Shown one piece after another: positions 53,041 to 62,963 of a stretch of DNA of 64,000 bases. A model generated the notes under the pieces. The model searched no databases, had not been told where the DNA came from, and saw nothing but the letters and a program-made list of their open reading frames with translations. Source of the DNA: Variovorax flavidus (GTDB lineage: Bacteria > Pseudomonadota > Gammaproteobacteria > Burkholderiales > Burkholderiaceae_C); contig NZ_JASZYE010000001.1 in NCBI RefSeq assembly GCF_030317145.1, forward strand, positions 1,798,001 through 1,862,000, given 5' to 3'. Within the stretch, counting starts at the first letter, position 1. Each line of letters starts with the position of its first letter. The translations under genes were made by a program, and so were the position numbers.

Positions 53041-53602
53041 GGCTGCCTCCGGATGGGAACTGACGGGTTTCGATGTGCAAGTCTTCGGTCGAGACGGCGC
53101 GCACTCTCGGACCGAAGCTGCGGATGTTCGTGAGCGTCTCGTTGTGATGCCGGATCACCTGGATGGGCGACAGATGCCGGTTGCCTTCGGTGGTGTGCGC
53201 ATCCTCGACCAGGACGACGGGGAATCCCAGCGCCAGCGCCCGGCGCGCCGTGGTGTCCACGCAGAATTCGGTGTGCATCCCGCAGATCACAAGATCCGTG
53301 ATCGCATGCGCCTTGAGCAAGTGCTCCAGCTCCGTGCGATGAAACGAGTCCGGGGTCGTCTTGCGAACGCGCAGGTCCGTCGGGTCGACGTGGAGACCGC
53401 GGGCGAGTTGCCACGCATCCGACTCGAACTCGAGGTAGCCGGACCTGGATTCGTGCTGGATGAAGACCACCAGCGCACCCGACGCACGCGCCTTGCCGGA
53501 CACGCGATTGATTCGGCCGATGACCTCCTGCGACTCGAAGGCGTCATGCTCGCCTTCGCACAGGCCCTGCTGCACGTCGATCACGAGAAGTGCTGTGTTC
53601 AT
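53027..53602 (-). CDS. Isochorismatase-like cysteine hydrolase
   Basis: 191-aa hydrolase of the isochorismatase/nicotinamidase fold. The catalytic set is Asp9 (VIDVQQG), Lys81 (RKTTPDSF) and Cys114 (GMHTEFCVDTT). The usual cis-peptide region GMHT is present. It lacks features that would separate isochorismate from amide substrates. First gene of a two-gene minus-strand unit with the acetyltransferase. ATG 53602 starts directly at the beta strand MNTALLVIDV, as in relatives; the longer frame to 54028 crosses the divergent gene. Confidence 0.9.
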   Translation of the reverse strand: MNTALLVIDVQQGLCEGEHDAFESQEVIGRINRVSGKARASGALVVFIQHESRSGYLEFESDAWQLARGLHVDPTDLRVRKTTPDSFHRTELEHLLKAHAITDLVICGMHTEFCVDTTARRALALGFPVVLVEDAHTTEGNRHLSPIQVIRHHNETLTNIRSFGPRVRAVSTEDLHIETRQFPSGGSHAGT

Positions 53603-53710
53603 GGTTTCGAATTCTGACCGAGATACCCCACAGCGCGAAGCCGAACCCCGGACCATCTGCCATGATGGAGCGCTCAGACGATGAAGATCGTTGCACGGAA
53701 GGATCGATGA

Positions 53711-54130
53711 ATGCACATCTCCTGGCGCCTTGGTCACAGCCCCACCTCGACCGCGAAATGGATGGCCTGCACATTGCTCGCCGCCCTCTTTGCGAGCGCC
53801 CACGCGCAACCTGTGCAATGGCGTGGCGAGTTCGTCTACTTCGCCGATTCGGCGGCCTTCACCGATTGCGCCAGCGGCAAGCGATGGCCGGTGGCAATGA
53901 CGGGCGACTACCTCGCGCTCGAACGCGCCTACCTGCGCTGGCACAGCGCGCCGAAGGCGCCCCTGCTGGTGAACTTCGACGGCCGGCTCGAAATCCGGGA
54001 GCCGATGGAAGGCCCGGCGCGCGAGCACATGATCGTCGAGCGCTTCGCATCGGTGGAGCCGGGGAACACTTGCGCAATGGTTTCAACCGGCAAGCCGAAG
54101 TCGACGGCTGCGCTGAAGGACACCTACTAG
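53711..54130 (+). CDS. Exported NlpE-C-like OB-fold protein
   Basis: 139-aa protein with signal peptide (CTLLAALFASAHA). The mature part FVYFADSAAFTDCASGKRWPVAMTGDYLALERAYLRW resembles the C-terminal OB domain of NlpE and related periplasmic proteins with two Cys. It lacks the N-terminal NlpE domain and has no clear lipobox. Divergent from the hydrolase gene and convergent with the AraC gene. The first ATG is kept; ATG 53759 (MDGL... is out of frame) offers no better start. Function unknown. Confidence 0.65.
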   Translation: MHISWRLGHSPTSTAKWMACTLLAALFASAHAQPVQWRGEFVYFADSAAFTDCASGKRWPVAMTGDYLALERAYLRWHSAPKAPLLVNFDGRLEIREPMEGPAREHMIVERFASVEPGNTCAMVSTGKPKSTAALKDTY

Positions 54131-54142
54131 CGGCGATCTCCG

Positions 54143-55111
54143 TCAGGCCTGCACGCGCATCGTCTGGCTCCGGCGCCATGCGGCAGGCGGCGCCCCGTAC
54201 TCGCGGCGGAACGCGCGGCTGAAAGCCGTATCGGTCTGGTAGCCGACGTCTTCTGCAATGCTCGCCAGCGGCGCATTGCTGCGGCTCAGGAGATTGGCAG
54301 CCAGCAGCATGCGCCACTGCGTCAGGTATTGCATTGGCGAGCTGCCGACCAATTGCTGGAATCGTTCGGCCAGCACCGAGCGCGAGCTGCTGGCCGTGCG
54401 CGCCAGCTCATCCAGCGACCAGGCGTGTGCGGGATTCTTGTGCATCGCGTTCAAGGCGGCGCCGACGACGCGGTCGCCCACGCCGGCGAGCCAGCCGGTC
54501 CGGCCTTCGCTCTGCTCGTTCATGTAGAGGCGCAGGACCTCGATGAAGAGCACTTCGGCCAGCTTGGACAGCACGCCGGCGCCGCCCGGCCGGGGTGAGC
54601 GCGCTTCGGCCAGTGCGTAGCGAACGGAGGCTTCGAGCCACGCGCCCGCATTCGATCCGCGCACGTTCACCCTGACCAGAGGCGGCAGCCCCGTCAACAG
54701 CATGCCCGCGAGCCGCGCATCGCAAGCCAGGTAGCCGCACACCAGCCGTGTGGCGGGGCCGCCACCGCCGTAGTCCAGCTGGCGCGGACGACGCGCGAGC
54801 ACCCGGTCCAGCCGTCCCCCCGTGGCGGGCGGAAGGCCGGGCTGCGAGGTCATGCGATGCGCGTCGCCCTGCGGAAAAACGATGGCATCGCCCGCAACGA
54901 GGCGCACCGGCGGCTCGTTGGCCATCTCGACATAGCACTCGCCGTCGGTGATCAGGTGAAAGATCACCACCCGTTCGGCGCCCGGCTCCAGCACCGGCGC
55001 CACCGTGTCCGCCCGGGGCGACTGGTAGCACCACGGCGCGGTGAACCGGGCGTTGATGAAGATGGCGCCGACCAGCCGCACGACGCGAAGGGTTTCCGAC
55101 AAGGCATCCAC
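54143..55111 (-). CDS. AraC-family transcriptional regulator
   Basis: 322-aa regulator. N-terminal cupin-like sensor (about 35-190, ERVVIFHLITDGECYVEMANEPPVRLVAGDAIVFPQGDAHRM) and C-terminal double HTH (WSLDELARTASSSRSVLAERFQQLVG and PLASIAEDVGYQTDTAFSRAFRREYGAPPAAWRR). It begins 10 bases after the OsmC-like gene on the same strand, so it probably controls that operon and perhaps the divergent methyltransferase gene. Its effector is unknown. Confidence 0.9.
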   Translation of the reverse strand: MDALSETLRVVRLVGAIFINARFTAPWCYQSPRADTVAPVLEPGAERVVIFHLITDGECYVEMANEPPVRLVAGDAIVFPQGDAHRMTSQPGLPPATGGRLDRVLARRPRQLDYGGGGPATRLVCGYLACDARLAGMLLTGLPPLVRVNVRGSNAGAWLEASVRYALAEARSPRPGGAGVLSKLAEVLFIEVLRLYMNEQSEGRTGWLAGVGDRVVGAALNAMHKNPAHAWSLDELARTASSSRSVLAERFQQLVGSSPMQYLTQWRMLLAANLLSRSNAPLASIAEDVGYQTDTAFSRAFRREYGAPPAAWRRSQTMRVQA

Positions 55112-55121
55112 GGCGTGGTCC

Positions 55122-55655
55122 TCAGTCTGCGTTGGCGTCGACGTGCAAGCTCACCGGCAAGGCATCCTGCACGGCGCAGGCCATCGGCGAACTGCGGTAG
55201 CTTTCCTCGACCAGCGCTCGCAGCAGGTCGGCCGCTACGCCGCGGGCCGAGATCCGCACGTGCATCTGCATGTCGCGGGGTCCGGCGTACACCGGCTCGT
55301 CATCCGGGCCGGCCATGCCGAGGAGGCCCCGCAAGTCCGAGCGGCTGCTGGCGCGAACCTCGAGCGATGTGAGTTCGATCCCCTTCGCGGCGGCGGCCAT
55401 GGCAATGCAGGTGGCCGTGCACGACGCCCAGCCCGCACGCAGCATCCAGCCAGGAGAGACCCGGTCGCCGCTGCCGCCGACTTCCGCGGGCATGTCGGTC
55501 TCGATCTGCGTGCCGTTGGCGTGGCTGGAGACGACGCGCAGGCCGTCGCTCCACCGTGCCGTGGCCGGCGCGTCGTCGTGGAGGCCGGCCTCGGGACGCC
55601 GCTGCAACACCGATTCCACGCGCTGGCATGCCGCCGCGATGTCTGCTGCTGCCAT
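55122..55655 (-). CDS. OsmC-family protein
   Basis: 177-aa protein of the OsmC/Ohr fold. Two cysteines, Cys79 and Cys83, are in WASCTATCIAMAAAAKG, in place of the usual wider-spaced pair, so peroxidase activity is uncertain. ATG 55655 has GGAG 8 nt upstream; the longer frame to 55841 is not supported. Followed by the AraC gene at 10 bases. Divergent from the methyltransferase gene with a 205-base gap. Confidence 0.82.
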   Translation of the reverse strand: MAAADIAAACQRVESVLQRRPEAGLHDDAPATARWSDGLRVVSSHANGTQIETDMPAEVGGSGDRVSPGWMLRAGWASCTATCIAMAAAAKGIELTSLEVRASSRSDLRGLLGMAGPDDEPVYAGPRDMQMHVRISARGVAADLLRALVEESYRSSPMACAVQDALPVSLHVDANAD

Positions 55656-55860
55656 GGGTTGCTCTCCATACAGGCTGGATGGCTGCCATTCTGGGCTCGC
55701 CGCGCCGTGGCGCCAACGTGCGATACGACCTATGCCGGTTGGCCGGGAGGCCCTCGCGACACACCCGCGGACGATCGGGCAGGCATCGCCGACGCACAGG
55801 CAGGACATGGACCCGCCCTGCGGACGACAGTGGGGCCTCATTCACAAGGAGTCTCGAGAG

Positions 55861-56673
55861 ATGAACGCACCGATTGATTTCAGCGCCGTGAAGACCCGCC
55901 AGATGGCAGCCTGGGCGAGCGGCGACTACGCCGTGATCGGCACCACGCTGCAGCTCGTCGGTGAGCAGTTGGCGGAAGCCTGTGATATCCGCTGGGATGA
56001 AAGCGTGCTCGACGTTGCCGCCGGCAATGGCAATGCCACGCTCGCCGCCGCACGCCGCGGCGCCCGCGCGACCTCGACGGACTACGTGGGGAGCCTGCTC
56101 GAACGGGGTGCCGAGCGGGCGAAGGCGGAGCACCTGCAGGTCGCATTCCTGGAAGCCGACGCGGAAGCGCTGCCCTTCGAGAAGGCGAGCTTCGATGTCG
56201 TGTTGTCGACATTCGGCGTCATGTTCTCGCCCGATCAGGCCAAGGCCGCCGCCGAGATGGCGCGGGTGTGCCGTTCCGGCGGCCGGATCGGCCTGGCCAA
56301 CTGGACGCCCGAGGGCTTCGTCGGGCAGATGTTCAAGACGCTGGGTCGCCATCTGCCGCCGCCGGCGGGTGTTCAGCCGCCTTCGCTGTGGGGCGTGGAA
56401 TCGCACCTGCGTTCGCTCTTTGGCGACGATGCAGCGGCCATCGCAGTGACGCCTCGCCAGTTCAATTTCCGCTACCGCTCGGCGGCGCATTTCATCGAGG
56501 TGTTCCGCGACTGGTACGGGCCGGTCCACAAGGCCTTCGCGGCCCTGCCTGCCGATGGCGCGGCGGCACTGGACAAGGACCTGACCGAACTGCTGAACCG
56601 CATGAACCGCGCGGGCGCCAACTCGCTGGTGGTGCCCAGCGACTACCTCGAAGTGGTGGTCACGCGGCGCTGA
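55861..56673 (+). CDS. Class I SAM-dependent methyltransferase
   Basis: 270-aa methyltransferase. Motif I VLDVAAGNGNATLAAARRG and motif post-I TSTDYVGSLLERG, then FDVVLSTFGVMFSPDQ. The C-terminal part (about 190-260) is a small substrate cap. AAGGAG is 10 nt before ATG 55861; the extended frame to 55270 overlaps the divergent gene. Substrate not predictable. It probably responds to the same signal as the divergent OsmC-AraC unit. Confidence 0.87.
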   Translation: MNAPIDFSAVKTRQMAAWASGDYAVIGTTLQLVGEQLAEACDIRWDESVLDVAAGNGNATLAAARRGARATSTDYVGSLLERGAERAKAEHLQVAFLEADAEALPFEKASFDVVLSTFGVMFSPDQAKAAAEMARVCRSGGRIGLANWTPEGFVGQMFKTLGRHLPPPAGVQPPSLWGVESHLRSLFGDDAAAIAVTPRQFNFRYRSAAHFIEVFRDWYGPVHKAFAALPADGAAALDKDLTELLNRMNRAGANSLVVPSDYLEVVVTRR

Positions 56674-56821
56674 ACCGGCAGGCGCATCACGTTGCCGGAC
56701 AGCGTGGCGGAATTTCACCCAATGTGTCCCTGGATCTAGGCGTTCGCCGCGGGAAGCCCTAAATTCGCAGGCAGCCTCGGCGGTGTCCGCGTCGCGCGGA
56801 CCGCCAGAACCAGGAGACACA

Positions 56822-58324
56822 TTGAACGACACCACAGACATGCGGCATGCAGCCGCGGCCGCGGCGAACGAACGCGTGCTGCGCATCTTCGACGCACAGC
56901 AGGCGGCTTTCAACCAGCAGCCCTACCCCGGCGCCGATGAACGAAGGTCGCGCCTCAAGGCCCTGAAGCACCAGGTCCAGCGCTACCAGGACGTGCTGGC
57001 CGAGGCCATGAGCAGCGACTTCGGCTACCGCTCGGAGGCCGAGTCGAAGATGCTCGACATGCTGGGTTCGATGCTCGAACTCAACCACGCCATCTCGCAT
57101 GTGCGCCGCTGGATGAAGCGAAGGCTCCGCTCAACCGAACTGCTGTTCCTCAGCAACCGCGTCGAGGTGCGCTACCAGCCCAAGGGCGTGGTCGGCGTGA
57201 TCGTGCCGTGGAACTTCCCGATCTACCTCGCGCTCGGCCCGCTCACGGCGGCACTCACGGCGGGCAACCGCGTGATGATCAAGATGCCGGAGGTCACGCC
57301 GGCCACCAATGCGGTGCTCAAGGCCTTGCTGGCGGAGGTGTTCCCCGAAGACTTGGTGGCCGTGGTGGGCGAAGAGCTGGCCGACCCCAACGTCTTCACG
57401 GCGCTTCCGTTCAATCACATCGTGTTCACCGGCTCGCCGGCCGTGGGCCGGATCGTGATGCGCACGGCGGCGGACAACCTGACGCCCGTCACGCTCGAAC
57501 TCGGCGGCAAGTCCCCGGCGCTGGTGACGCGCAACTATCCCGTCGGCGATGCGGCCACGCGCATCACGCACGGCAAGTCGGCCAACTGCGGGCAGATCTG
57601 CGTGTCCCCGGACTACGCGATGGTGCCGCGCGAGCGGGTCGATGAATTCATCGCGGGCGTGCGGCGCACCTTCACCCGCTTCTACGACAACCGCACGGAC
57701 GGCAACGAGAACTACACCGCCGTGGTGAACGACCGGCAATTCCGGCGCGTGCAGGCGCTCCTCGACGACGCGCGTGCCAAGGGCGCCACGGTCGAGGCCT
57801 GCGCCCCCATGCCGGCCGGCGAAGGACGCCAGATGCCCCTGCACATCGTGACGGGCATGACGCCCGACATGCGTTTGATGCAGGAGGAACTCTTCGGCCC
57901 CATCCTGCCCGTCGTGCCCTACGACACGATGGAAGACGCAATCGCCTTCATCAACGAGCGCCCTCGCCCGCTGGCCCTGTACTGCTTCAGCCATGACGGC
58001 GGCGAGCGCGACCAATTGCTGCGCCGCACGCACTCGGGCGGCGTCGCGGTCAACGACTGGGGCTGGCAGGTGGTGAACCACGATGCACCCTTCGGCGGCA
58101 TCGGCAATTCGGGCATGGGCACCTATCACGGCGAGGAGGGCTTCCGCGAGCTGTCGCATGCGAAGACGGTTTTCCAGCGCCAGCGCTTCTTCCCGATCGA
58201 CCTCTTCTACCCGCCCTACGGAACGCTCGTCCAGCGACTGACCTTGAAGTTCTTCCTCGGCCAGCCCGACCCCGGGCTGGCAGCGCCACGCACCGCAGCA
58301 TCGTCCCCAAAAGAAGCGGCATGA
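56822..58324 (+). CDS. Coniferyl-aldehyde-dehydrogenase-like enzyme
   Basis: 500-aa NAD(P)-dependent aldehyde dehydrogenase of the coniferyl aldehyde group (CalB-like), which oxidises aryl or aliphatic aldehydes to acids. Glu226 in LELGGKSP and Cys260 in GQICVSPDY are the catalytic pair. The cofactor motif is IVPWNFPIYLALGP, and a hydrophobic C-terminal part (FFPIDLFYPPYGTLVQRLTLKFFLG) may attach to membranes. TTG 56822 is chosen with AGGAG 5 nt upstream; ATG 56840 is the next possibility. The stop overlaps the GMC gene. Confidence 0.88.
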   Translation: MNDTTDMRHAAAAAANERVLRIFDAQQAAFNQQPYPGADERRSRLKALKHQVQRYQDVLAEAMSSDFGYRSEAESKMLDMLGSMLELNHAISHVRRWMKRRLRSTELLFLSNRVEVRYQPKGVVGVIVPWNFPIYLALGPLTAALTAGNRVMIKMPEVTPATNAVLKALLAEVFPEDLVAVVGEELADPNVFTALPFNHIVFTGSPAVGRIVMRTAADNLTPVTLELGGKSPALVTRNYPVGDAATRITHGKSANCGQICVSPDYAMVPRERVDEFIAGVRRTFTRFYDNRTDGNENYTAVVNDRQFRRVQALLDDARAKGATVEACAPMPAGEGRQMPLHIVTGMTPDMRLMQEELFGPILPVVPYDTMEDAIAFINERPRPLALYCFSHDGGERDQLLRRTHSGGVAVNDWGWQVVNHDAPFGGIGNSGMGTYHGEEGFRELSHAKTVFQRQRFFPIDLFYPPYGTLVQRLTLKFFLGQPDPGLAAPRTAASSPKEAA

Positions 58325-59934
58325 GCGTGGAGGAATTCGACTATGTCGTCGTGGGTGGCGGCTCGGCGGGGTGCGTCGTGGCGTCGCGCCTGAGCGAGGA
58401 TCGGAACGTGACGGTCTGCCTGCTGGAAGCCGGCGGTGCGGACAGCAGCGTGTTCATCCACGCGCCCGCCGGGGTGGCGACGATGCTGCCGATCCCGTTC
58501 AAGAACTGGGCGTTCAAGACCGTTCCACAAAAGGGCCTCAACGGCCGCCGGGGCTACCAGCCGCGCGGCAAGGTGCTGGGCGGATCGAGTTCGACCAACG
58601 CGATGCTGTATGTGCGCGGCCATCGCTGGGACTACGACCACTGGTCGTCGCTCGGCAATCCGGGCTGGTCGTACGAGGAAGTCCTGCCCTACTTCAAGCG
58701 CGCCGAAAACAACGAGCACCACGGCAACTGCAGCTTCCACGGCACGGGTGGCCCCCTCAACGTCGCGGACCTTCGCAGCCCCAGCGTGCTGAACAAGGCC
58801 TTCCTGGCGGCAGCGGCGTTGAACGGCGTGCCCTACGTCGCCGACTACAACGGCGCCGAGCAGTTCGGCTCCTTCATGTACCAGGTGACGCAGAAGAACG
58901 GCGAGCGCTGCAGCGCTGCCAAGGGCTACATCACGCCCCATCTGTCGCGTCCGAACCTGGTGGTGAGGACAAGCGCGCCGAGCTCTCGCATCGACTTCGA
59001 GGGCCGGCGCGCGCAAGGCGTCACCTACTCGGTGAACGGCGCAGAGAAGAAGGTGCGTGCGCGGAGGGAGGTGATCCTGTCGTCCGGTGCCTTCGGTTCG
59101 CCCCAACTGCTGATGCTCTCGGGCATCGGGCCCGGGGCGGCCTTGCAGCAGATGGGCATTCCGGTCGTGCGGGACCTGAAAGGCGTCGGCGAGAACCTTC
59201 ACGATCACATCGACCACGTGCAGACCTATCGCACCCGCAGCGATTCGCCGACCTTCGGCCTTTCCCTGGCCGGCGGCCTGAGGTTGGCGCGTGCGATGCC
59301 CGAGTGGAAGAAGCACCGCACCGGGCTCATCACCAGCAACTTTGCCGAGTCCGGCGCCTTCGTGCGCTCGGCGCCGGACGTCACCGTGCCGGACCTGCAG
59401 ATGGTCTTCGTGGTGGCGGTGGTCGACGACCACAGCCGCAAGGTGCACATCGGCCATGGCTACTCGTGCCACATCGAAGTGCTGCGCCCGCACAGCCGCG
59501 GCAGCGTGAAGCTGGCGAGCCGGGATCCGCACGCCGCGCCGCTCATCGATCCGAAGTTCCTGGACGACGAGCGCGATCTGGACCTGCTGGTCAAGGGCGC
59601 GCAATTGCAGATGGACATCCTGCAAGCCAGCCCCTTCGACGCCTATCGCGGCAAGATGCTCTACCCGGTCGACCGCAACGACACCGCAGCCATCGCAGAG
59701 GACATCCGCAATCGAGCCGATACGCAGTACCACCCGGTCGGCACCTGCAAGATGGGCCCGGACGACGATCCCGCGGCCGTGGTGGACGCGCGCCTTCGCG
59801 TGCGCGGCGTCGATCGCCTGCGCGTGGTCGACGCATCGATCATGCCGACCCTGTGCGGCGGCAATACCAATGCACCCACCATCATGGTCGGCGAGAAGGC
59901 CGCGGACATGATCCGCGCCGACATGCCGGCCTGA
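58321..59934 (+). CDS. GMC-family oxidoreductase (choline-dehydrogenase-like)
   Basis: 537-aa FAD-dependent alcohol oxidoreductase. FAD motif VVVGGGSAGCVVASRLSED at the N-terminus, GMC signatures RGKVLGGSSSTNAML and LSSGAFGSPQLLMLSGIGP, and the C-terminal catalytic His region TQYHPVGTCKMG. Similar to AlkJ-type dehydrogenases that convert alcohols to aldehydes. The ATG overlaps the aldehyde dehydrogenase stop, so the two act in sequence from alcohol to acid. The likely electron acceptor is quinone. Confidence 0.92.
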   Translation: MSVEEFDYVVVGGGSAGCVVASRLSEDRNVTVCLLEAGGADSSVFIHAPAGVATMLPIPFKNWAFKTVPQKGLNGRRGYQPRGKVLGGSSSTNAMLYVRGHRWDYDHWSSLGNPGWSYEEVLPYFKRAENNEHHGNCSFHGTGGPLNVADLRSPSVLNKAFLAAAALNGVPYVADYNGAEQFGSFMYQVTQKNGERCSAAKGYITPHLSRPNLVVRTSAPSSRIDFEGRRAQGVTYSVNGAEKKVRARREVILSSGAFGSPQLLMLSGIGPGAALQQMGIPVVRDLKGVGENLHDHIDHVQTYRTRSDSPTFGLSLAGGLRLARAMPEWKKHRTGLITSNFAESGAFVRSAPDVTVPDLQMVFVVAVVDDHSRKVHIGHGYSCHIEVLRPHSRGSVKLASRDPHAAPLIDPKFLDDERDLDLLVKGAQLQMDILQASPFDAYRGKMLYPVDRNDTAAIAEDIRNRADTQYHPVGTCKMGPDDDPAAVVDARLRVRGVDRLRVVDASIMPTLCGGNTNAPTIMVGEKAADMIRADMPA

Positions 59935-60028
59935 GCTCGACAGGTTTGCCAGGCGCCTGGTGACCCGTCTTGACGGCGGTCCTTGTTTGCCTCACCGTTT
60001 GCCACTGGCGCGCGACGGAAAGACAACG

Positions 60029-61498
60029 ATGACAGTGAGCCAGTACAGAGCACGCAAGAGCGTGGCCGACATCGTGGCCAGTTGCGAGGCGGGCGAGCAT
60101 CAGCTCACCCGATCGCTCGGGGCCTTCAGCATCACCGCCATGGGCGTGGGCGCCATCATCGGCGCCGGCATCTTCGTGCTCACCGGCACGGCGGCGGCCA
60201 AGTACGCCGGGCCGGGGGTGGTCCTGTCCTTCGTGCTCGCGGGCCTGGCCTGTGCCTTCGTAGGCCTTTGCTATGCCGAACTCGCCGCGCTCATTCCCGT
60301 GAGCGGAAGTACCTACACCTACTCCTACGCCACCTTGGGCGAACTCACGGCCTGGATCATCGGCTGGGACCTGGTGCTGGAGTACGCGATGGGAGCATCG
60401 GCGGTGGCGGTCGGGTGGTCCGGTTATCTGGTCAGCCTGCTGGGACAGTTCGGCGTCCGCCTGCCACCCGAACTTGTCCATGCGCCCGGCATCGTGACCC
60501 TGCCCGACGGCAGCACCGTTCATGCGCTATTCAACGTGCCAGCAGCGGGCATCGTGCTGCTGCTCACCGCCCTGCTGGTGATGGGCACCAAGGAGTCGGC
60601 GCGCATGAACAACCTCATGGTGCTGATCAAGCTGACAGTCGTGGCGGCCTTTATCGGCTTTGGCGTGGGTCTGGTCAATACCGAGCACTGGGTCCCCTTC
60701 GTGCCGGCCAACACGGGCGAGTTTGGCCACTATGGCATCTCGGGCGTGCTGCGCGGCGCATCGGTGGTGTTCTTCGCCTTTATCGGATTCGATGCCGTAT
60801 CGACCGCGGCGCAGGAGGCCCGCAACCCACAGCGCGATATGCCGGTGGGCATCCTGGGCTCGCTGCTGGTGTGCACGCTGCTCTACGTGTCGGTGGCCGC
60901 CGTGCTGACCGGCCTGGTGCCCTACCCGCAGCTCAACGTGCCTGATCCGATCGCGCTGGGCGTGGACGCGATCGGCAAACCCTGGTTGTCCCTGCTCATC
61001 AAGGTCGGCGCGTTGGCCGGCCTCACGACCGTGATCCTGGTGCTGCTCTACGGCCAGAGCCGCATCTTCTTCACCATTTCGCGCGACGGTCTGCTGCCTC
61101 CCATGTTCTCCAAGGTGCGGCCTGCCACGGGCACTCCCTACCTGAGCCAGATAGCGATCGGCGTTTGCGTGGCTTTCACCGCAGGCATGCTGCCCATCGA
61201 GATCCTGGGCGAGATGGTGAGCATCGGCACCTTGTTCGCCTTCATTCTGGTGTGCGGGGCGGTGCTGTACCTGCGCCGCGCCGAGTCGGACCTGTTCCGG
61301 CCCTTCCGCGCGCCGGGAGTGCCCGTTGTCCCGATCGTGGGTATCGGCTTCTGTCTTGTGCTGATGGCTGGTCTTCCCTTGGACACCTGGCTGCGTCTCG
61401 TGGTGTGGCTTGCCATCGGCCTGGCAATCTACTTCGGCTACGGGCGACACCATTCCGCGTTGCGCGCAAAAACGGACCCGAAGGTCCGTTTTCAGTGA
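60029..61498 (+). CDS. APC-family amino acid permease
   Basis: 489-aa permease with about 12 transmembrane helices. The TM1 motif [15 protein letters not shown] and TM6 region [28 protein letters not shown] are typical of the cationic amino acid group (YhdG/Cat type). ATG 60029 has a GGAAAG-like site; an earlier in-frame start at 59960 is less likely. Its last 10 codons form the stem of a terminator. It lies 94 bases after the GMC gene and may be a separate transcript. Confidence 0.88.
   Translation: MTVSQYRARKSVADIVASCEAGEHQLTRSLGAFSITAMGVGAIIGAGIFVLTGTAAAKYAGPGVVLSFVLAGLACAFVGLCYAELAALIPVSGSTYTYSYATLGELTAWIIGWDLVLEYAMGASAVAVGWSGYLVSLLGQFGVRLPPELVHAPGIVTLPDGSTVHALFNVPAAGIVLLLTALLVMGTKESARMNNLMVLIKLTVVAAFIGFGVGLVNTEHWVPFVPANTGEFGHYGISGVLRGASVVFFAFIGFDAVSTAAQEARNPQRDMPVGILGSLLVCTLLYVSVAAVLTGLVPYPQLNVPDPIALGVDAIGKPWLSLLIKVGALAGLTTVILVLLYGQSRIFFTISRDGLLPPMFSKVRPATGTPYLSQIAIGVCVAFTAGMLPIEILGEMVSIGTLFAFILVCGAVLYLRRAESDLFRPFRAPGVPVVPIVGIGFCLVLMAGLPLDTWLRLVVWLAIGLAIYFGYGRHHSALRAKTDPKVRFQ
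61469..61492. terminator. Two-way terminator inside the convergent gene ends
   Basis: AAAACGGACC (61469-61478), loop CGAA, GGTCCGTTTT (61483-61492), a perfect 10-bp stem with T runs in either direction. It overlaps the last codons of the permease gene and the stop region of the MFS gene, so both transcripts would end here. Confidence 0.85.
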
Positions 61499-62829
61499 TC
61501 GTGGTGCAGGTAGCTCGCCTGCCGCGGCAGGCGCAAGGCCACGAGGAAGGCCAGCACCATCATGCCGGTCACGTACCAGTAGAACGCCGACTCGTGGCCC
61601 AGAGACTTGAGGCCCAGCGCCACGTACTCGGCAGAGCCGCCGAAGATCGCATTGGCCACCGCATAGGCAAGGCCCACGCCGAGCGCGCGCACTTCGGGCG
61701 GGAACATCTCGGCCTTCACGATGCCGCTAATGGAGGTGTAGAAGCTCACGATCGCGAGCGCCAGGATGATCAGCAGGAAAGCGACCACGGGGCTCGTGAC
61801 GCCCTGGAGCAGCGTCAGGATCGGCACCGTCATCAGTGCCCCCAGGCCACCGAACAGCAGCATGTTGTTGCGCCGCCCGATGCGGTCGGACAGCGCGCCG
61901 AACACCGGCTGCATGCACATGTAGACGAACAGCGCGCAGGTCATCACGTAGCTCGTGGTCTTGATCGGCAAGCCCACCGTGTTGACCAGGTACTTCTGCA
62001 TGTAGGTCGTGAAGGTGTAGAAGATCAGCGAGCCGCCGGCCGTGTAGCCCAGCACCGTGAAGAACGCGGCCTTGTGATGCTTGAAGAGACCGGCGAGGCT
62101 GCCGGCCTCCTTGTTGGCGCGCGACTCCGCGGTCTGTGTCTCGTGCAGCGTGCGGCGCAGGAAGAGCGCGACCACGGCCGCGATGGCGCCGATCACGAAG
62201 GGAATGCGCCAGCCCCAGGCCTTGAGCTCGGCCTCGCTCAGCAATTGCTCGAGGATCACGATCACCAGCACCGCCAGCAGCTGGCCGCCGATCAGCGTCA
62301 CGTATTGGAACGACGAGAAGAAGCCGCGCTGCCCGCGCAAGGCCACCTCGCTCATGTAGGTGGCCGTGGTGCCGTATTCGCCGCCCACCGAGAGGCCCTG
62401 GAACAGGCGGCACACCAGCAGCAGGAAGGGCGCCCACGCGCCGATGGCCGCGTAGGTGGGAAGGCAGGCAATGGCGAGCGAGCCGGCACACATCATCGTG
62501 ACCGAGATCAGCATCGACGTCCTGCGCCCGTACCTGTCGGCCACGCGGCCGAAGAGCCAGCCGCCGATGGGCCGCATCAGGAAGCCGGCGGCGAACACGC
62601 CTGCGGTGTTGAGCAATTGCGCGGTCGGGTCGGACTTGGGAAAGAACGAGGGCGCGAAGTACAGCGCGCTGAAGGCGTAGACGTAGAAGTCGAACCACTC
62701 GACCAGGTTGCCCGAGGAAGCCGCCATGATCGCGAAGATGCGATGCCGCTTCTCTTCGCTGGTGTAGGGCCGATGGGATGGGGCGGAATCGCCGGGTATC
62801 GACCCCGCGGCGGACGTGACTGTGCTCAT
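61492..62829 (-). CDS. kgtP: MFS metabolite:H+ symporter (KgtP-like)
   Basis: 445-aa metabolite:H+ symporter family transporter resembling alpha-ketoglutarate permease. Signatures are [37 protein letters not shown] between TM2 and TM3, [13 protein letters not shown] in TM5 and [11 protein letters not shown]. About 12 helices. ATG 62829 with GAGAGG upstream. It imports a dicarboxylate or a related acid; the substrate is by resemblance only. Its 3' end overlaps the permease gene by 7 bases. Confidence 0.88.
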   Translation of the reverse strand: MSTVTSAAGSIPGDSAPSHRPYTSEEKRHRIFAIMAASSGNLVEWFDFYVYAFSALYFAPSFFPKSDPTAQLLNTAGVFAAGFLMRPIGGWLFGRVADRYGRRTSMLISVTMMCAGSLAIACLPTYAAIGAWAPFLLLVCRLFQGLSVGGEYGTTATYMSEVALRGQRGFFSSFQYVTLIGGQLLAVLVIVILEQLLSEAELKAWGWRIPFVIGAIAAVVALFLRRTLHETQTAESRANKEAGSLAGLFKHHKAAFFTVLGYTAGGSLIFYTFTTYMQKYLVNTVGLPIKTTSYVMTCALFVYMCMQPVFGALSDRIGRRNNMLLFGGLGALMTVPILTLLQGVTSPVVAFLLIILALAIVSFYTSISGIVKAEMFPPEVRALGVGLAYAVANAIFGGSAEYVALGLKSLGHESAFYWYVTGMMVLAFLVALRLPRQASYLHHDH

Positions 62830-62888
62830 TGAAAAGGCGCCTCTCTGAATATCTGCGTGTTATCCGGGCGCCAGATATCTCGCAGCTT

Positions 62889-62921
62889 CGCGAGCGCCGG
62901 CGTTTTCCGCCGGCGCTCGCG
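62889..62921 (-). terminator. Strong hairpin after the DUF4148 gene
   Basis: Perfect 14-bp stem (CGCGAGCGCCGGCG with CGCCGGCGCTCGCG) and a TTTTC loop. It lies 43 bases downstream of the DUF4148 stop and before the MFS start. No T run follows on either strand, so termination is likely by structure or it is a protein site. Confidence 0.55.
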
Positions 62922-62963
62922 ACACGCGCGCGAAGCGCTCAGGCGACCGCTGGAAACGGTCGA

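Noticed and set aside
59949..59960. CCAGGCGCCTGG palindrome before the permease gene
   Set aside because: Only 12 bases, expected by chance in high-GC DNA, and no partner site.
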